Assembly (NCBI RefSeq): GCF_900187885.1
Contig: NZ_FYEK01000018.1
Coordinates: forward strand, 35,337-99,336
DNA from: Thermoflexus hugenholtzii JAD2
Lineage (GTDB): Bacteria > Chloroflexota > Anaerolineae > Thermoflexales > Thermoflexaceae
DNA: 64,000 bases
Direction: 5' to 3'
The translations under genes and the position numbers were made by a program. This document shows, one piece after another, positions 35,156 through 44,242 of the stretch (position 1 is its first letter; each line of letters opens with the position of its first letter). A model generated the notes under the pieces. The model searched no databases. It saw only the letters and a list, made by a program, of their open reading frames with translations, and was not told the origin of the DNA.

Positions 35156-36544
35156 TCACCTCTCCCACGAGATGTCTGATGAAAAGCGAGGGTAGGCTTG
35201 CGACAGGATGGGATGGGATGACAGGATCCGATGCATCTGCAGGTAACCTTCCATGGGCTGGTTATCGATGCCCGCCCGCCTTTCCGTGGTTTGACATTGT
35301 TCATCCCTTGTCTCCTGGCAGGCGGTCCAGGTGGTCAGCACACCGGTGAAGATCATCACGCGTTGATGGGTTTCCAGGCCGTAGCGGGCGACGTGGAACC
35401 ATTGTTCTGCGTTCACTCCATTTGTGAGGTAAATTTCAGGGAACGGCTCCGCTGCCTCTGCGCCCCAGGAGATATACCAGAGGTCCTCCAGGGTCCACCC
35501 ATTGAAAGGCTGACAGGAAGGGCATCCCCGGAACGGGCAGCCATCGCAGGAGCCGAAGTTGAGCAGGTAGGAGCCGAGGTCGAGGAGGTCGGCGACCTCG
35601 GTATAGCCCTCCACCCACTCCCGGGTGGCCTGGGCGGTGTTCCAGCCTGGCTCCGCATCGATGGCGCCCAGGGCCCAGAAGCGCCCCAGCCAGTGGGGGT
35701 TATCCCAGACGTCCTGGTTAAGCCGGTTGATCATCTGCGCCCACGCTCGCCCGTGCGCCCGGGTCACGGCCTTGCTGGCATTGTTAACGCCCAAAGCCAG
35801 ATAAAGCCGGGCGGTTCCATTGCACTCCGCAAAGCCATCCAGAAAGCTTCGGGTCAGAGTGACGATGGTCGTAGTGGAAACAAAAGTGAAATCAACGAGG
35901 GTTTCTGCTCCATATTCTCCATTCTGCATCCGGGGATATCCGAAGTCCAGGATGACGGTGCCCCAGCCCCACGGGGGGAGGGATTCTCCTCGGGCGCAGC
36001 CCCAGGCCCGGAAGGTTTCGGGGGAGAGCTGATCTTTTCGCGCCACATAGCGGGAGAGGGTGGTGAGGGGATCGATCCACTGAAGGCGAACGGTGCCCCA
36101 GGAGGGATAGTTGTGATTGGCCGCGGGCAGGGTGGCGGTGTCCAGCACCACATTGAGGAAGTTGGGAGCCCAGGGCCTGGCCTCCAGGAACACCTGCTCG
36201 CTTCCCATCCGGGTTTCCAGGAAGCCATCTCCGTAGGAGGTGCCGCCCCACAGGAAGCCCAGGCGCAGGGGATCGGTGTCTCCCAGGGGATCGGAGAGCG
36301 GGAGAGCCCAGTAAGGGGCGTTGGAGAGGCTCACGGAGAACGAATCCCAGTAACCGGTTCCACCGTTGTAAGGGGGATTGGGCGTTCCGGGGGCGTTATA
36401 AGAATCCCAGGTGGCGAGGGTGAAGGTGAACGCCACCCGATAGCCCCAGGCGGGGGGCAGGGGGAGGGAGGCTCCGTGGATGCTGGTGTTCTGGCTGGCC
36501 CTTTCTGGAACCTGAGGGCGTCCCAGGTGCAGGGTATTGGTCAC
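35156..36544 (-). CDS. uncharacterised secreted protein body, probably frame-disrupted
   Basis: A 462-residue Trp/Asn/Gly-rich protein with paired cysteines in NFGSCDGCPFRGCPSCQPF, suggesting an extracytoplasmic, disulfide-bonded fold. No known family. The GTG at 36544 gives no signal peptide, yet the same frame continues protein-like upstream (EPPEIAFSGAPLWRGTAV) until a TAG about 90 bp further. A separate frame just upstream (36541-36732) supplies a clean signal peptide and ribosome site. The two are probably one gene split by a -1/+1 frameshift in the GC-rich tandem repeat near 36600-36632; genuine coupled genes are the alternative. Confidence 0.55.
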   Translation of the reverse strand: MTNTLHLGRPQVPERASQNTSIHGASLPLPPAWGYRVAFTFTLATWDSYNAPGTPNPPYNGGTGYWDSFSVSLSNAPYWALPLSDPLGDTDPLRLGFLWGGTSYGDGFLETRMGSEQVFLEARPWAPNFLNVVLDTATLPAANHNYPSWGTVRLQWIDPLTTLSRYVARKDQLSPETFRAWGCARGESLPPWGWGTVILDFGYPRMQNGEYGAETLVDFTFVSTTTIVTLTRSFLDGFAECNGTARLYLALGVNNASKAVTRAHGRAWAQMINRLNQDVWDNPHWLGRFWALGAIDAEPGWNTAQATREWVEGYTEVADLLDLGSYLLNFGSCDGCPFRGCPSCQPFNGWTLEDLWYISWGAEAAEPFPEIYLTNGVNAEQWFHVARYGLETHQRVMIFTGVLTTWTACQETRDEQCQTTERRAGIDNQPMEGYLQMHRILSSHPILSQAYPRFSSDISWER

Positions 36545-36732
36545 GGCGGTCCCTCGCCAGAGGGGGGCGCCTGAGAAGGCGATTTCGGGCGGCTCCGGGC
36601 ATGCGCTACAGGGGCATGCGCTACAGGTTTGCTAGGTGAGGGGGGGTCTGAGGTCTGGGCCTGGGTCAGGGCCAGGCTGCCCAGCGCGCCGAGCAGGAGC
36701 CATCGGAGCATCCCGCGTTTCCGGTTGTTCAT
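36541..36732 (-). CDS. signal-peptide leader (5' part of the split secreted gene, or small secreted protein)
   Basis: A 63-residue frame with GGAGGAAAC before ATG 36732. Residues 1-25 form a good signal peptide (MNNRKRG, then LRWLLLGALGSLALTQA with a likely cut after TQA), followed by a Pro/Ser/Ala-rich stretch. Its stop overlaps the GTG of the next frame. The tandem 15-bp unit CTGTAGCGCATGCCC, present twice, lies in its second half. I think it is the N-terminus of the adjacent 462-residue protein, read out of frame after the repeat. A promoter lies about 50 bp upstream. Confidence 0.55.
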   Translation of the reverse strand: MNNRKRGMLRWLLLGALGSLALTQAQTSDPPSPSKPVAHAPVAHARSRPKSPSQAPPSGEGPP

Positions 36733-36781
36733 ATATTGTTTCCTCCGAATAGCAGGTTTGGGGAGGAGCTTTCTGAGTCCA

Positions 36782-36810
36782 ATCATAGAGAGTTTGGGGG
36801 GCTGTGTCCA
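36782..36810 (-). promoter_or_regulatory. promoter of the secreted-protein operon
   Basis: On the minus strand TGGACA (36805-36810) and TATGAT (36782-36787), each five of six to consensus, with 17-bp spacing; the ATG is about 50 bp downstream. Two direct repeats sit just upstream of the -35. Confidence 0.75.
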
Positions 36811-36821
36811 GCTCGGAGTGT

Positions 36822-37528
36822 TCATGTTTTTGACATGTGGGTGTTCCGATTTTTGACAGCGGGCGGATCTGCGATGGTGCGAAGGAGTCGCCAAGCCTGA
36901 AGAGGGGGTGCCAGTCGGGGGGCGCTGGGAGAGCCCACCCAGATCCCGATGGCAAAGCCCCAGGAGCGTAAGTCCATTGGGCTTGGTGCCCCCAGACGCT
37001 CGGCGAGGCGGTGGAGATAACGGCTCACGCCAGCAAGGGAGAGACCCCAGCGGGCCGCCAGGGCCTTGAGGGGAAGCCCGGCGGCCAGATCCCGCCAGCG
37101 GCGCCAGTCCCGGGCGGAGAGGCGACGCAGCCGTCCACCGAGAGCGCGCTCGAAAGCAATGGCTTGATCCACGAGCTCTGAGGGCCAAGCCACTTGGCCG
37201 TGGGCCAGACGGGAAAGGGTCTCCGCCCATTCTTCCGGGGTTTGGATGAGATCCAAGATGCCGCTCAGACCGATCTCCCAGGCGATCCAAATAGAGAGAG
37301 GGGTGCATCGGCTCTCCAATAGAGCTATGGGCCGATATGGGTTTCGTTCTCGCAAGAAGGCGGCAAGAAGCCACCCGGAGGGGCAACCCCCTCGCCGGTT
37401 AGTAGCAGGGGAAGGGCCTCGGAGCAGGTGTCCAGCTCCTCCACGTTGCAGAGCGGACGGAGGTTGGGAAAGAGGGTCCGGAGCGCTGCGCGGAGTCGCG
37501 AGGGTGCCCACAAGCCGATCCCATCGAT
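36822..37528 (-). pseudogene. LuxR-type response-regulator-like gene, frameshifted
   Basis: The C-terminal part (frame open to 36822) contains a LuxR/GerE-like helix-turn-helix: LSARDWRRWRDLAAGLPLKALAARWGLSLAGVSRYLHRL. The preceding YRPIALLESRCTPLSIWIAWEIGLSGILDLIQTPEEW looks like the second half of a receiver domain lacking clear phosphoacceptor Asp. The first half (IDGIGLWAPSRLRAALRTLF...) is in another frame that ends at 37325; the frames change near 37360-37400. No good in-frame ATG is seen for the first half. A TTGACC...GATAAT pair (37586-37591, 37565-37570) may be its promoter. Sequencing error is possible. Confidence 0.5.
36827..36858 (-). promoter_or_regulatory. tandem direct repeats upstream of the -35 box
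   Basis: The minus strand carries TGTCAAAAA at 36850-36858 and again at 36827-36835, 23 bp apart, each followed about 3 nt later by GAACAC. Their position immediately upstream of the -35 suits an activator. They overlap the 3' end of the LuxR-type gene, which is the obvious candidate regulator. Confidence 0.5.
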
Positions 37529-37626
37529 CCGTTGAGCCCCCCCTAACTCTTTGGGCAGCCTAAGATTATCGTTCGCTTTCCCGACGGTCAAGTTTTCAGG
37601 GCTCCCAGAAAGCAGGCGCGGAGGTT

Positions 37627-38517
37627 TCAGGGGGCCTCCAGCTCGTCCGGTTCGCGTTCGACGAACCGCTCGATCACGCGGCCGACCGCTTCCAGGGTAG
37701 CCGGGGAGATCCGATCCAGGGTGTCCGCCGTGGTGTGCCAGGCCGGGTAGTCGAAGTCGATGATGTCCACGGCGGGGATGCCTCGCTGCAGGAAGGGGAG
37801 ATGATCGTCGATCAGCGCCCAGCGGGGCTCGGGGATGAACCAGGCCCCGTAGCCCAGCTCGGCCGCGATCCGCCATAGCTGCTCCCGCAGGGCGGGATCC
37901 GAGTGCTGTTCGTAATAGAACTGGGGATCCGCATCCCCGACCATGTCCACCAGGATCATCGCCGTGGGGGTCACCGCCATGGTGGCGGCGAAGTGGGTGG
38001 AGCCGAGGATCCAGGGGAGACCCTCCAGGCCTCCCTGGTCCTCGGCATCGAAGAAGACCAGCCACACCTCATAGCGCAGGCGAGAGCGGTCCAAGACGCG
38101 GGCCAGCTCCAGGAGCACGGCCACCCCGCTAGCTCCATCGTTGGCCCCGGGCACCGGATCATCGGGACGCTCGGGATCCCGATCCGCCCGGCGTCGGGTG
38201 TCGTAGTGGGCCCCGATCACGAGGACCGGCCCTCGACCGGCCCGGGCGATCAGGTTGCGGCCGGAGAGCCCCGCAGCGGCGAAAGGCTGAACCTCGAAGG
38301 CCCAGCCCTCTCGGGTTACGTGTTCCTCAATGTAGCGCTGCACGGCTTCCCATCCCGGGCTTCCGGGATAGCGGGGACCCAGGGCCAGCTGGGCCTGCAC
38401 GTGGCGGAAGGCCTCCCGGCCGTCGAAGGTCCGCCCCCCGGCCGGAGCGGAAGGACGGCAGGCCCCGATCAGGAGCAGGATCAGCAGCCCGAGCCGGGGT
38501 GAGGATCCCCGAAGCAT
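37627..38517 (-). CDS. M28-family lipoprotein peptidase / glutaminyl cyclase-like
   Basis: A lipoprotein (lipobox LLIGAC, Cys20) with a di-zinc M28 aminopeptidase fold. Ligand motifs: VIGAHYDTR, PGANDGASGVAVLLELA, VFFDAEDQG and a C-terminal WHTTADTLDRI. The spacing and the ALREQLWRIAAELGY helix resemble secreted glutaminyl-peptide cyclotransferases as much as aminopeptidases. The 296-residue length fits either. GAGGGAAGAGG precedes the ATG. It follows the phosphoglycerate mutase gene by 9 bp on the same strand. Confidence 0.85.
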   Translation of the reverse strand: MLRGSSPRLGLLILLLIGACRPSAPAGGRTFDGREAFRHVQAQLALGPRYPGSPGWEAVQRYIEEHVTREGWAFEVQPFAAAGLSGRNLIARAGRGPVLVIGAHYDTRRRADRDPERPDDPVPGANDGASGVAVLLELARVLDRSRLRYEVWLVFFDAEDQGGLEGLPWILGSTHFAATMAVTPTAMILVDMVGDADPQFYYEQHSDPALREQLWRIAAELGYGAWFIPEPRWALIDDHLPFLQRGIPAVDIIDFDYPAWHTTADTLDRISPATLEAVGRVIERFVEREPDELEAP

Positions 38518-38526
38518 CCTCTTCCC

Positions 38527-39738
38527 TCACGCGCCCAGGCGGCTCAGGCGCCCGGCGTGGGCGAGGATCAGCGGCATCAGATCCGTGGCCATGAAGATCC
38601 CCAGCCCGCCGGTCCGGCACGCCCGCTCCCCGAAGCCCGGGGCCCCATCCGGCCGCGCCGTCCGCGGCGCCCACAGCAGCACCGGCACCGGATGCCAGGT
38701 GTGGGTGCGCAGGGCCGCCGGGGTGGAATGATCCCCCGTGATCACCAGGACGTCCGGGCCGCGCTCCAGCAGGATGGGAAGCGCGGCGTCCACCGCTTCG
38801 ATGACCCGGACCTTGGCGGCGAAGTCGCCATCTTCCCCCCGGCTGTCGGTGGGCTTGATGTGGATGAAGAAGAAATCAAAATCGTCCCACCGGGCGACGG
38901 CCTCCCGGAAGAGCGCCTCCGGGCTCTCTCCATGGACCTCCAGGACCTCCATCCCTACCAGGCGGGCGACCCCACGATACATCGGGTAAGCGGCGATAGC
39001 GGCGGCCCGGAGTTTGTACACTTCCGAAACGGAAGGAAGGCGCGGCGGACGGTCAAATCCTCGCAGGGTGACCATGTTCGCCGGGTGGGCATCGGCCAGC
39101 AGCGCCCGCGCCTGCTCGATCCACCGGTTGACCAGGGCGGCGGTGCGCTCGGCCTCGGGCTGGAGGGCGCGGACCGGCAGGGGCGGCACGCCGGTTTTGC
39201 CGGGGTCCGTCTCCGTGAGGGCCGGGGAGAGCCCTTCTCCGCGCAGGACCAGGACGAAGCGGTGCTCCTTGACCGGCTCGATGCGCACCTCCACGCCCTC
39301 CAGCCGGATGGTCCGCAGCCGCTCCACCAGGCGGGCGTTCACCTCGGTGGGGATCCGGCCGGCCCGCCGGTCGACGATGCGGCCCTCCGCATCGACGGTG
39401 ACGAAGTTGCCCCGCGCGGCGATGTCGTGAGGTTCCAGGGGGAAGCCGATCCCGACGGCCTCCAACACACCCCGGCCCACCGGATAGATCAGCGGATCGT
39501 AGCCGAAGAGGGCGAGATGGGCGTAGCCGCTCCCCGGGGCCAACCCCGGCCGTATCGGGATGTGCAGCCCCAGCGTCCCTTCCGCGGCGAGGCGGTCCAT
39601 GTTCGGCGTGCGGGCGGCCTCCAGCTCCGTAGGCCCGCCCGGTTCCACCGGCATCCCGCCCAGCCCGTCCATCACCAGCAGGACGATCTTCGTCGTCCCC
39701 TCGGTCGCCAGCTCCGCGATGAGAGAGAGGTCCGCCAT
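38527..39738 (-). CDS. apgM: archaeal-type cofactor-independent phosphoglycerate mutase
   Basis: This enzyme interconverts 3- and 2-phosphoglycerate. It belongs to the alkaline phosphatase superfamily: LLVMDGLGGMP with the metal Asp, RTPNMDRLAAEGTLG with the region of the nucleophile, SGYAHLALFGYDP with the catalytic Ser-type loop, FFFIHIKPTDSRGEDGD, and ITGDHSTPAALRTHTWHPVPVLL. The 403-residue length is that of aPGAM (ApgM), shorter than GpmI. GGAGGAAG lies before ATG 39738. Confidence 0.92.
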   Translation of the reverse strand: MADLSLIAELATEGTTKIVLLVMDGLGGMPVEPGGPTELEAARTPNMDRLAAEGTLGLHIPIRPGLAPGSGYAHLALFGYDPLIYPVGRGVLEAVGIGFPLEPHDIAARGNFVTVDAEGRIVDRRAGRIPTEVNARLVERLRTIRLEGVEVRIEPVKEHRFVLVLRGEGLSPALTETDPGKTGVPPLPVRALQPEAERTAALVNRWIEQARALLADAHPANMVTLRGFDRPPRLPSVSEVYKLRAAAIAAYPMYRGVARLVGMEVLEVHGESPEALFREAVARWDDFDFFFIHIKPTDSRGEDGDFAAKVRVIEAVDAALPILLERGPDVLVITGDHSTPAALRTHTWHPVPVLLWAPRTARPDGAPGFGERACRTGGLGIFMATDLMPLILAHAGRLSRLGA

Positions 39739-39789
39739 GGGAACTTCCTCCGTGCTTCAGGGTAACGATTCCGGGAATAGGGGCACCGC

Positions 39790-40191
39790 TCATTCCCCTT
39801 GCAGCGCCTGGATCCGCTCTCGCAGCCTGCGGGCCAGCGGGAGCACCGTTTCCGGCGGCGCCTCAGCGGCCGTCAGCGCCTGGAGCTGTTCGAAATCCGC
39901 TCGCCCCTGTCGCACCTCCGCCGGGCGGGTGAGGGACAGGTGCCCGGCGGCCTGATCGAAAGCGGAGCGGGCCCGTTGCAGCGCTCCCCGAGCCTCGCCG
40001 GGGGCAGTCGGATACGTCTGCAGGAATAGATCCAGCTGGTGGGTCGCCTCCCGCAGCGACCGACGGGCCAGCGCAGCGGTCTCCGCCTCCGCCCGTGGCC
40101 GCAGTGCCCAGGCCAGCCCGCCGATCAGCCCGAGACCGGCGGCCGCCAGGGCCAGGGCCAGCGGCCATCGCATCCGTTGCCGTGGCATCAT
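39790..40191 (-). CDS. small membrane-anchored coiled-coil-like protein
   Basis: A 133-residue protein with one N-terminal hydrophobic segment (about 9-29) and a helical, Ala/Arg/Leu-rich remainder likely to form a helical bundle. No family is recognised. It lies between apgM (51 bp away, same strand) and a divergent glycosyltransferase gene. The 40192-40400 gap in between shows no gene. Confidence 0.55.
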   Translation of the reverse strand: MMPRQRMRWPLALALAAAGLGLIGGLAWALRPRAEAETAALARRSLREATHQLDLFLQTYPTAPGEARGALQRARSAFDQAAGHLSLTRPAEVRQGRADFEQLQALTAAEAPPETVLPLARRLRERIQALQGE

Positions 40192-40400
40192 GGAACCTCC
40201 GGGATCTCCAGGATCTCTGAGCCTTCATCTTAGCGAGGCCATGGGCCCGTGTCCAATCGGGTAGGGGCGATCCGGCGGGTCGCCCGCATGAGGCGCATAT
40301 TCCAGGAATCGATCCCCCAGTGCTCTTCTCCCTCCCGCATCTGGACAGACTGGAAAGCCCTGGGGGGATAACGGCCAGCCCATCCTGAGCGGAGGAGGCG

Positions 40401-42605
40401 ATGCGGCCCATCCATCTGCTCCTGCTTTCCTTTGCGCTCATCGGGGCGCTCTTTCAAATCGCGACGCCGCTCTTTGAGACACCCGACGAGCTCTGGCATG
40501 TGGGGATGGCGGCGCACTTGGCCCGAGGAGGGGGATTGCCGGTGCAGCGGCCCGGCGAGGACACGCCCTGGCGACAGGAGGGTAGCCAGCCGCCGCTCTA
40601 TTACGCGATGCTGGCCGCCTTCTCCCGCCTTTTCCGCTGGCCCCTGGAGGACTTGGAGGCCGTGCGCGTGGAGAACCGGCATCCATCCCCGGGGAACGCG
40701 GAGTTGCCGGACAACAAGAACATGGCCCTGCACGGCTCCTGGGAGCGGTTCCCCTGGCCGGGGGCGGTGGGCACCCTGCATCGGTGGCGTCTGATCTCCC
40801 TGCTCCTCGGGCTGATCACCGTGGGGGCGATCTACGCCGCGGTTCGGACGGTGGCTCCCGGCCGCCCGCGCTGGGCCCTGGGGACGGCCGCGTTGACCGC
40901 GTGGAACCCCATGTTTCCCTTCGTGATGAGCGCGATCAACAACGACACGCTGATCAACGCCCTGTCCGCCCTCACCCTGTGGGCGCTGGCCCGCCTCTGG
41001 CGATACGGGATGACGTGGCCCCGGGCGATCCTCCTCGGGCTCCTGCTGGGGTTGGCCGCCCTGAGCAAACTCAGCGGCCTGGCCCTCTGGATCTTCACCG
41101 CCGGTGTCCTCTTCGCCCTCGCCTGGGAAAGGCGCTTGCGCATCCGTTCGCTGCTCTTCCACGGAATCCTGATCTATGCCATCGCCGGTCTCCTCTCCGG
41201 GTGGTGGTTCCTGCGCAACTGGATGCTGTATGGGGATCCCACCGGGCTGAACGCGATGCTGGAGATCTTCGGGCGCCGTTCGGTCACGCCGGCCCAGCTG
41301 CTCGCCGAGGCCCGGGGCTTCGTCTGGTCCTTCTGGGCGGTCTGGGGCTGGTTCAACATCGTGGCGGACCCGCCGGTGTATTTCTTTCTGGAAACTTGGC
41401 TGCTGCTGTCCGGGATCGGAGCGGCCTTCGCCATACACCGGGCATGGCGGAGGCCGGATCCGGAGGCCTGGGCTCTCTGGGCAGGCGCCTTGGGCTATAC
41501 CGGCCTGATCTTCGCCGGGCTGGTGCGATGGACCTCCATGACCTCTGCCTCCCAGGGTCGGTTGATGTTCCCGGCCATCGGCCCCATCGCCTGGATGCTC
41601 TGGGTCGGCTGGGAGTCCATCGTGGAGCGCGGGATCCCCTGGGGGCGAACCGTCGGGCGATGGGCCCCGGCGGTGATCTGGATGGCAGTGGCCTGGATCG
41701 CGCCGATCCGCTACATCGCACCGACCTATGCCGGCCCCACACCGATCCGCGAGCTCCCTCCGCAGGCCCGACGGGTGGAGGCCGTCTTCGGCGATCGCTT
41801 GCGCCTGCTGGGCTACCTCCCCGGCACAGTGACGCTTGGCGGCGCGCTCCACTTGACGTTGTTCTGGGAGTGCCTGGAGCCCACCGCCCGGCCGTGGAGC
41901 GCCTTCCTGCATCCGGTTCGAACCCCTCTGGTTCAGGATGTCCGGCAAGTGGATCGCCATCCCGGCCGCGGCCTGTTCTCCACCACCGATTGCCGCCCTG
42001 GCTTCCGCTTCGCCGATCCATACTGGGTGCCCGTCGGAACCGGTAACATCCCTCCGGCCGTGATCCGCCTGCATGTGGGGCTCTATGAGGCGGACACCGG
42101 CTGGATCGCCCCGGCGCGGGACGGCCGGGGACGGCCTGTCGAGTATGTGATCCTGGAGGCGGGAAAGCTGCGGGGGACCTCCGTGTTGTCCCCCGCCGTG
42201 CCCCTGAATGTGCGGGTCGGGCCCGCCCGCCTGATCGGCGTGGACCGGCCGGCGGAGGTCCGACGCGGGGAGGTGATGACGGTGACCCTCTACTGGCAGG
42301 TCGAGGCGGTCCCTTCAACGGAATGGCGGGTCTTCCTCCATTTGGGGGATCCCGATCAGCCGCCTCGGGCCCAGCACGATGGCCCTCCTGCTCTGGGGGA
42401 GTTGCCCTCCTCGTGGTGGGAGCCCGGTGACCGCTTCGCCGATCCGCATCCTCTCTGGATCCCAGGGGATCTGCCGCCGGGTCTCTACGGCCTGCGCGCC
42501 GGCCTGTATCAGCCAGGCGGCGAGCGCGCGGAGGTCGTCATGCCGGATGGCGAACGCCCGCCCCATCGGGCGGTGGAGCTGGGGGAGATCCGGGTCCTCC
42601 CCTAA
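40401..42605 (+). CDS. large polytopic membrane glycosyltransferase (DUF2142/PMT-like)
   Basis: A 734-residue protein with about 10-12 helices in the first 440 residues. Loop 1 has FETPDELWHVGMAAHLARGG with the acidic DE pair, then SQPPLYYAM, as in dolichyl/polyprenyl-phosphate-dependent glycosyltransferases. NPMFPFVMSAINNDTLINALSALTLW is a second conserved block. The last 270 residues hold two beta-sandwich modules (VTLGGALHLTLFWEC and EVMTVTLYWQVEA). GCGGAGGAGGCG precedes the ATG. Substrates are unknown; cell-envelope glycan work is inferred. Confidence 0.72.
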   Translation: MRPIHLLLLSFALIGALFQIATPLFETPDELWHVGMAAHLARGGGLPVQRPGEDTPWRQEGSQPPLYYAMLAAFSRLFRWPLEDLEAVRVENRHPSPGNAELPDNKNMALHGSWERFPWPGAVGTLHRWRLISLLLGLITVGAIYAAVRTVAPGRPRWALGTAALTAWNPMFPFVMSAINNDTLINALSALTLWALARLWRYGMTWPRAILLGLLLGLAALSKLSGLALWIFTAGVLFALAWERRLRIRSLLFHGILIYAIAGLLSGWWFLRNWMLYGDPTGLNAMLEIFGRRSVTPAQLLAEARGFVWSFWAVWGWFNIVADPPVYFFLETWLLLSGIGAAFAIHRAWRRPDPEAWALWAGALGYTGLIFAGLVRWTSMTSASQGRLMFPAIGPIAWMLWVGWESIVERGIPWGRTVGRWAPAVIWMAVAWIAPIRYIAPTYAGPTPIRELPPQARRVEAVFGDRLRLLGYLPGTVTLGGALHLTLFWECLEPTARPWSAFLHPVRTPLVQDVRQVDRHPGRGLFSTTDCRPGFRFADPYWVPVGTGNIPPAVIRLHVGLYEADTGWIAPARDGRGRPVEYVILEAGKLRGTSVLSPAVPLNVRVGPARLIGVDRPAEVRRGEVMTVTLYWQVEAVPSTEWRVFLHLGDPDQPPRAQHDGPPALGELPSSWWEPGDRFADPHPLWIPGDLPPGLYGLRAGLYQPGGERAEVVMPDGERPPHRAVELGEIRVLP

Positions 42606-42693
42606 GCCCGCGGGAGCGTGGTGTGGGAGATCGGGGATTCGGCTATAATTTGGGGCAACCGGACAGGCCATCCTGGGAGAGGATCCGAAGCCT

Positions 42694-43176
42694 ATGGATC
42701 TCACCGATCTGATCCTATTGCCCATCGCCTTCCTGGGCGCGACCGTCGCCGCCTTCTGGCTGAGCATGGTGATCTGGACCTTCCGGGACATCCGGTCGCG
42801 CACCCGGGATCTGCCGACCCAGTTTCTGGCCACCCTGCTGGTGGCGGTGCTGAACGTCCCGGGCCTGTTGATTTACCTGATCCTGCGCCCCCGGGAGACG
42901 CTGGCGGAGGCCTATGAGCGGGCCCTGGAGGAGGAGCTGATCCTCCAGACCCTGGAGGAGATCGAACAGTGCCCGGCGTGTGGCCGCCGGGTGAAGGCCG
43001 AGTTCATCGTTTGCCCCTACTGCCACACTCGTCTGAAGCAGCGCTGCCCGCGGTGCCAGCGGCCGCTTCGCCTGGAGTGGACCCTCTGTCCCTACTGTGG
43101 GGTCAGCGTGAGCGGGGCCGCGCCCTCCCCGGCTCTCGCCGCCCCCGCCCGAGGAGGCTCCGCCGGCCCGGAGTGA
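42694..43176 (+). CDS. membrane protein with double zinc ribbon
   Basis: A 160-residue protein with two N-terminal helices (about 5-25 and 45-66), then a cytoplasmic pair of zinc-ribbon knuckles: CPACG...CPYC and CPRCQ...CPYCG (about 96-145). This DZANK-type module is common in regulatory or scaffold proteins. The function is unknown. It precedes speB by 36 bp and may share its transcript. Confidence 0.7.
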   Translation: MDLTDLILLPIAFLGATVAAFWLSMVIWTFRDIRSRTRDLPTQFLATLLVAVLNVPGLLIYLILRPRETLAEAYERALEEELILQTLEEIEQCPACGRRVKAEFIVCPYCHTRLKQRCPRCQRPLRLEWTLCPYCGVSVSGAAPSPALAAPARGGSAGPE

Positions 43177-43212
43177 ACCGGATCGTCGATCGTTTCCGGA
43201 GGAGAAGCGGGG

Positions 43213-44202
43213 ATGGGGCGATATCAGCCACCGGACGCGCTGGCTTTCCCGCGGTTTGCGGGGATCCGCACCTTCATGCGCCTGCCCCACGTCCAGAGCC
43301 CGGAGGGGGTGGATGTGGCCGTCGTGGGTTTGCCCTTCGATACCGGGGCCACGTTCCGGGTGGGCGCTCGCTTCGGCCCGGAGGCCATCCGCAGCGCCTC
43401 GGTCCTCCTGCGTCCCTATCATCCGTTTCTCCGGGTGAACCTCTTCGAACATCTCTCCGTGGTCGATGCTGGGGACGCTCCGGTGGCCCCCGGCTTCATC
43501 GAGGATTCCCTGCGGCGCATCGCGGAGTTCCTGACGCCGTGGGCCGCCGCCGGCGTGATCCTCATCGGGTTGGGCGGGGATCACTCGGTTCTTCTGGGGG
43601 AGCTGCGGGCAGTGGCCGCGGCGTACGGGCCGGTGGCCCTGGTTCAGCTCGACAGCCATCCCGATACCTGGGACGCTTATTTCGGGCATCGGTATACCCA
43701 CGGCACGGTGGTGCGACGGGCCATCGAAGAAGGGCTGATCCTCCCCCAGCGGTCCATCCAGGTGGGGCTGCGCGGGCCGATCTACGGCCCCGAGGACTGG
43801 GAGGCGGCCCGGGCCCTGGGCCTGGAGATCGTGACCGCCGGGGAGGCACGCGCCTTGGGTCTGGAGGGCACCGCCCGCCGCATCCTCCAGCGGGTAGGAG
43901 ATCATCCCGCGTTCCTTTCCGTGGACATCGATTTCTTCGATCCGGCTTATGCGCCGGGCACCGGCACGCCGGAGGTGGGCGGCTTCGCCTCGTGGGAGGG
44001 CTTGACCCTCCTGAGGGGTCTCATCGGCCTGCCGCTGGTGGGGATGGACGTGGTGGAGGTGCTGCCGGCCTATGATCCGGCAGGGATCACGGCCCTCCTG
44101 GCGGCCAACGTCGTCTACGAAGTCTTGGCGTTGCTGGCCGCCCGCCGGCGGGATGGCCTGCCCGCCGTCGCGTTGCTCGGCGCCCGGCCGGAGGGCATGT
44201 GA
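43213..44202 (+). CDS. speB: agmatinase-family ureohydrolase
   Basis: It hydrolyses agmatine to putrescine and urea (family: arginase/agmatinase). The binuclear manganese motifs are intact: GGDHSVLLGE, QLDSHPDTWDAYFG (DxHxD type) and SVDIDFFDPAYAPGTGTPEVGG. The 329-residue length fits agmatinase. GGAGGAG precedes the ATG. It lies 40 bp upstream of potA, which strengthens a polyamine assignment over arginase or guanidinobutyrase. Confidence 0.87.
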   Translation: MGRYQPPDALAFPRFAGIRTFMRLPHVQSPEGVDVAVVGLPFDTGATFRVGARFGPEAIRSASVLLRPYHPFLRVNLFEHLSVVDAGDAPVAPGFIEDSLRRIAEFLTPWAAAGVILIGLGGDHSVLLGELRAVAAAYGPVALVQLDSHPDTWDAYFGHRYTHGTVVRRAIEEGLILPQRSIQVGLRGPIYGPEDWEAARALGLEIVTAGEARALGLEGTARRILQRVGDHPAFLSVDIDFFDPAYAPGTGTPEVGGFASWEGLTLLRGLIGLPLVGMDVVEVLPAYDPAGITALLAANVVYEVLALLAARRRDGLPAVALLGARPEGM

Positions 44203-44242
44203 GGCCGGGATCGGATCCATCTTGGAAGGAGGGGCTTCCGGG

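Noticed and set aside
33314..35179. 621-residue Gly/Glu/Ala-rich frame opposite the LamG-type gene
   Set aside because: Caused by the near-absolute third-position C preference of the sense gene; no signal, motif or ribosome site.
41915..41940. Another GGTTCGAACCCC T-arm-like sequence
   Set aside because: Lies inside the large glycosyltransferase gene in a continuous conserved frame; no cloverleaf.
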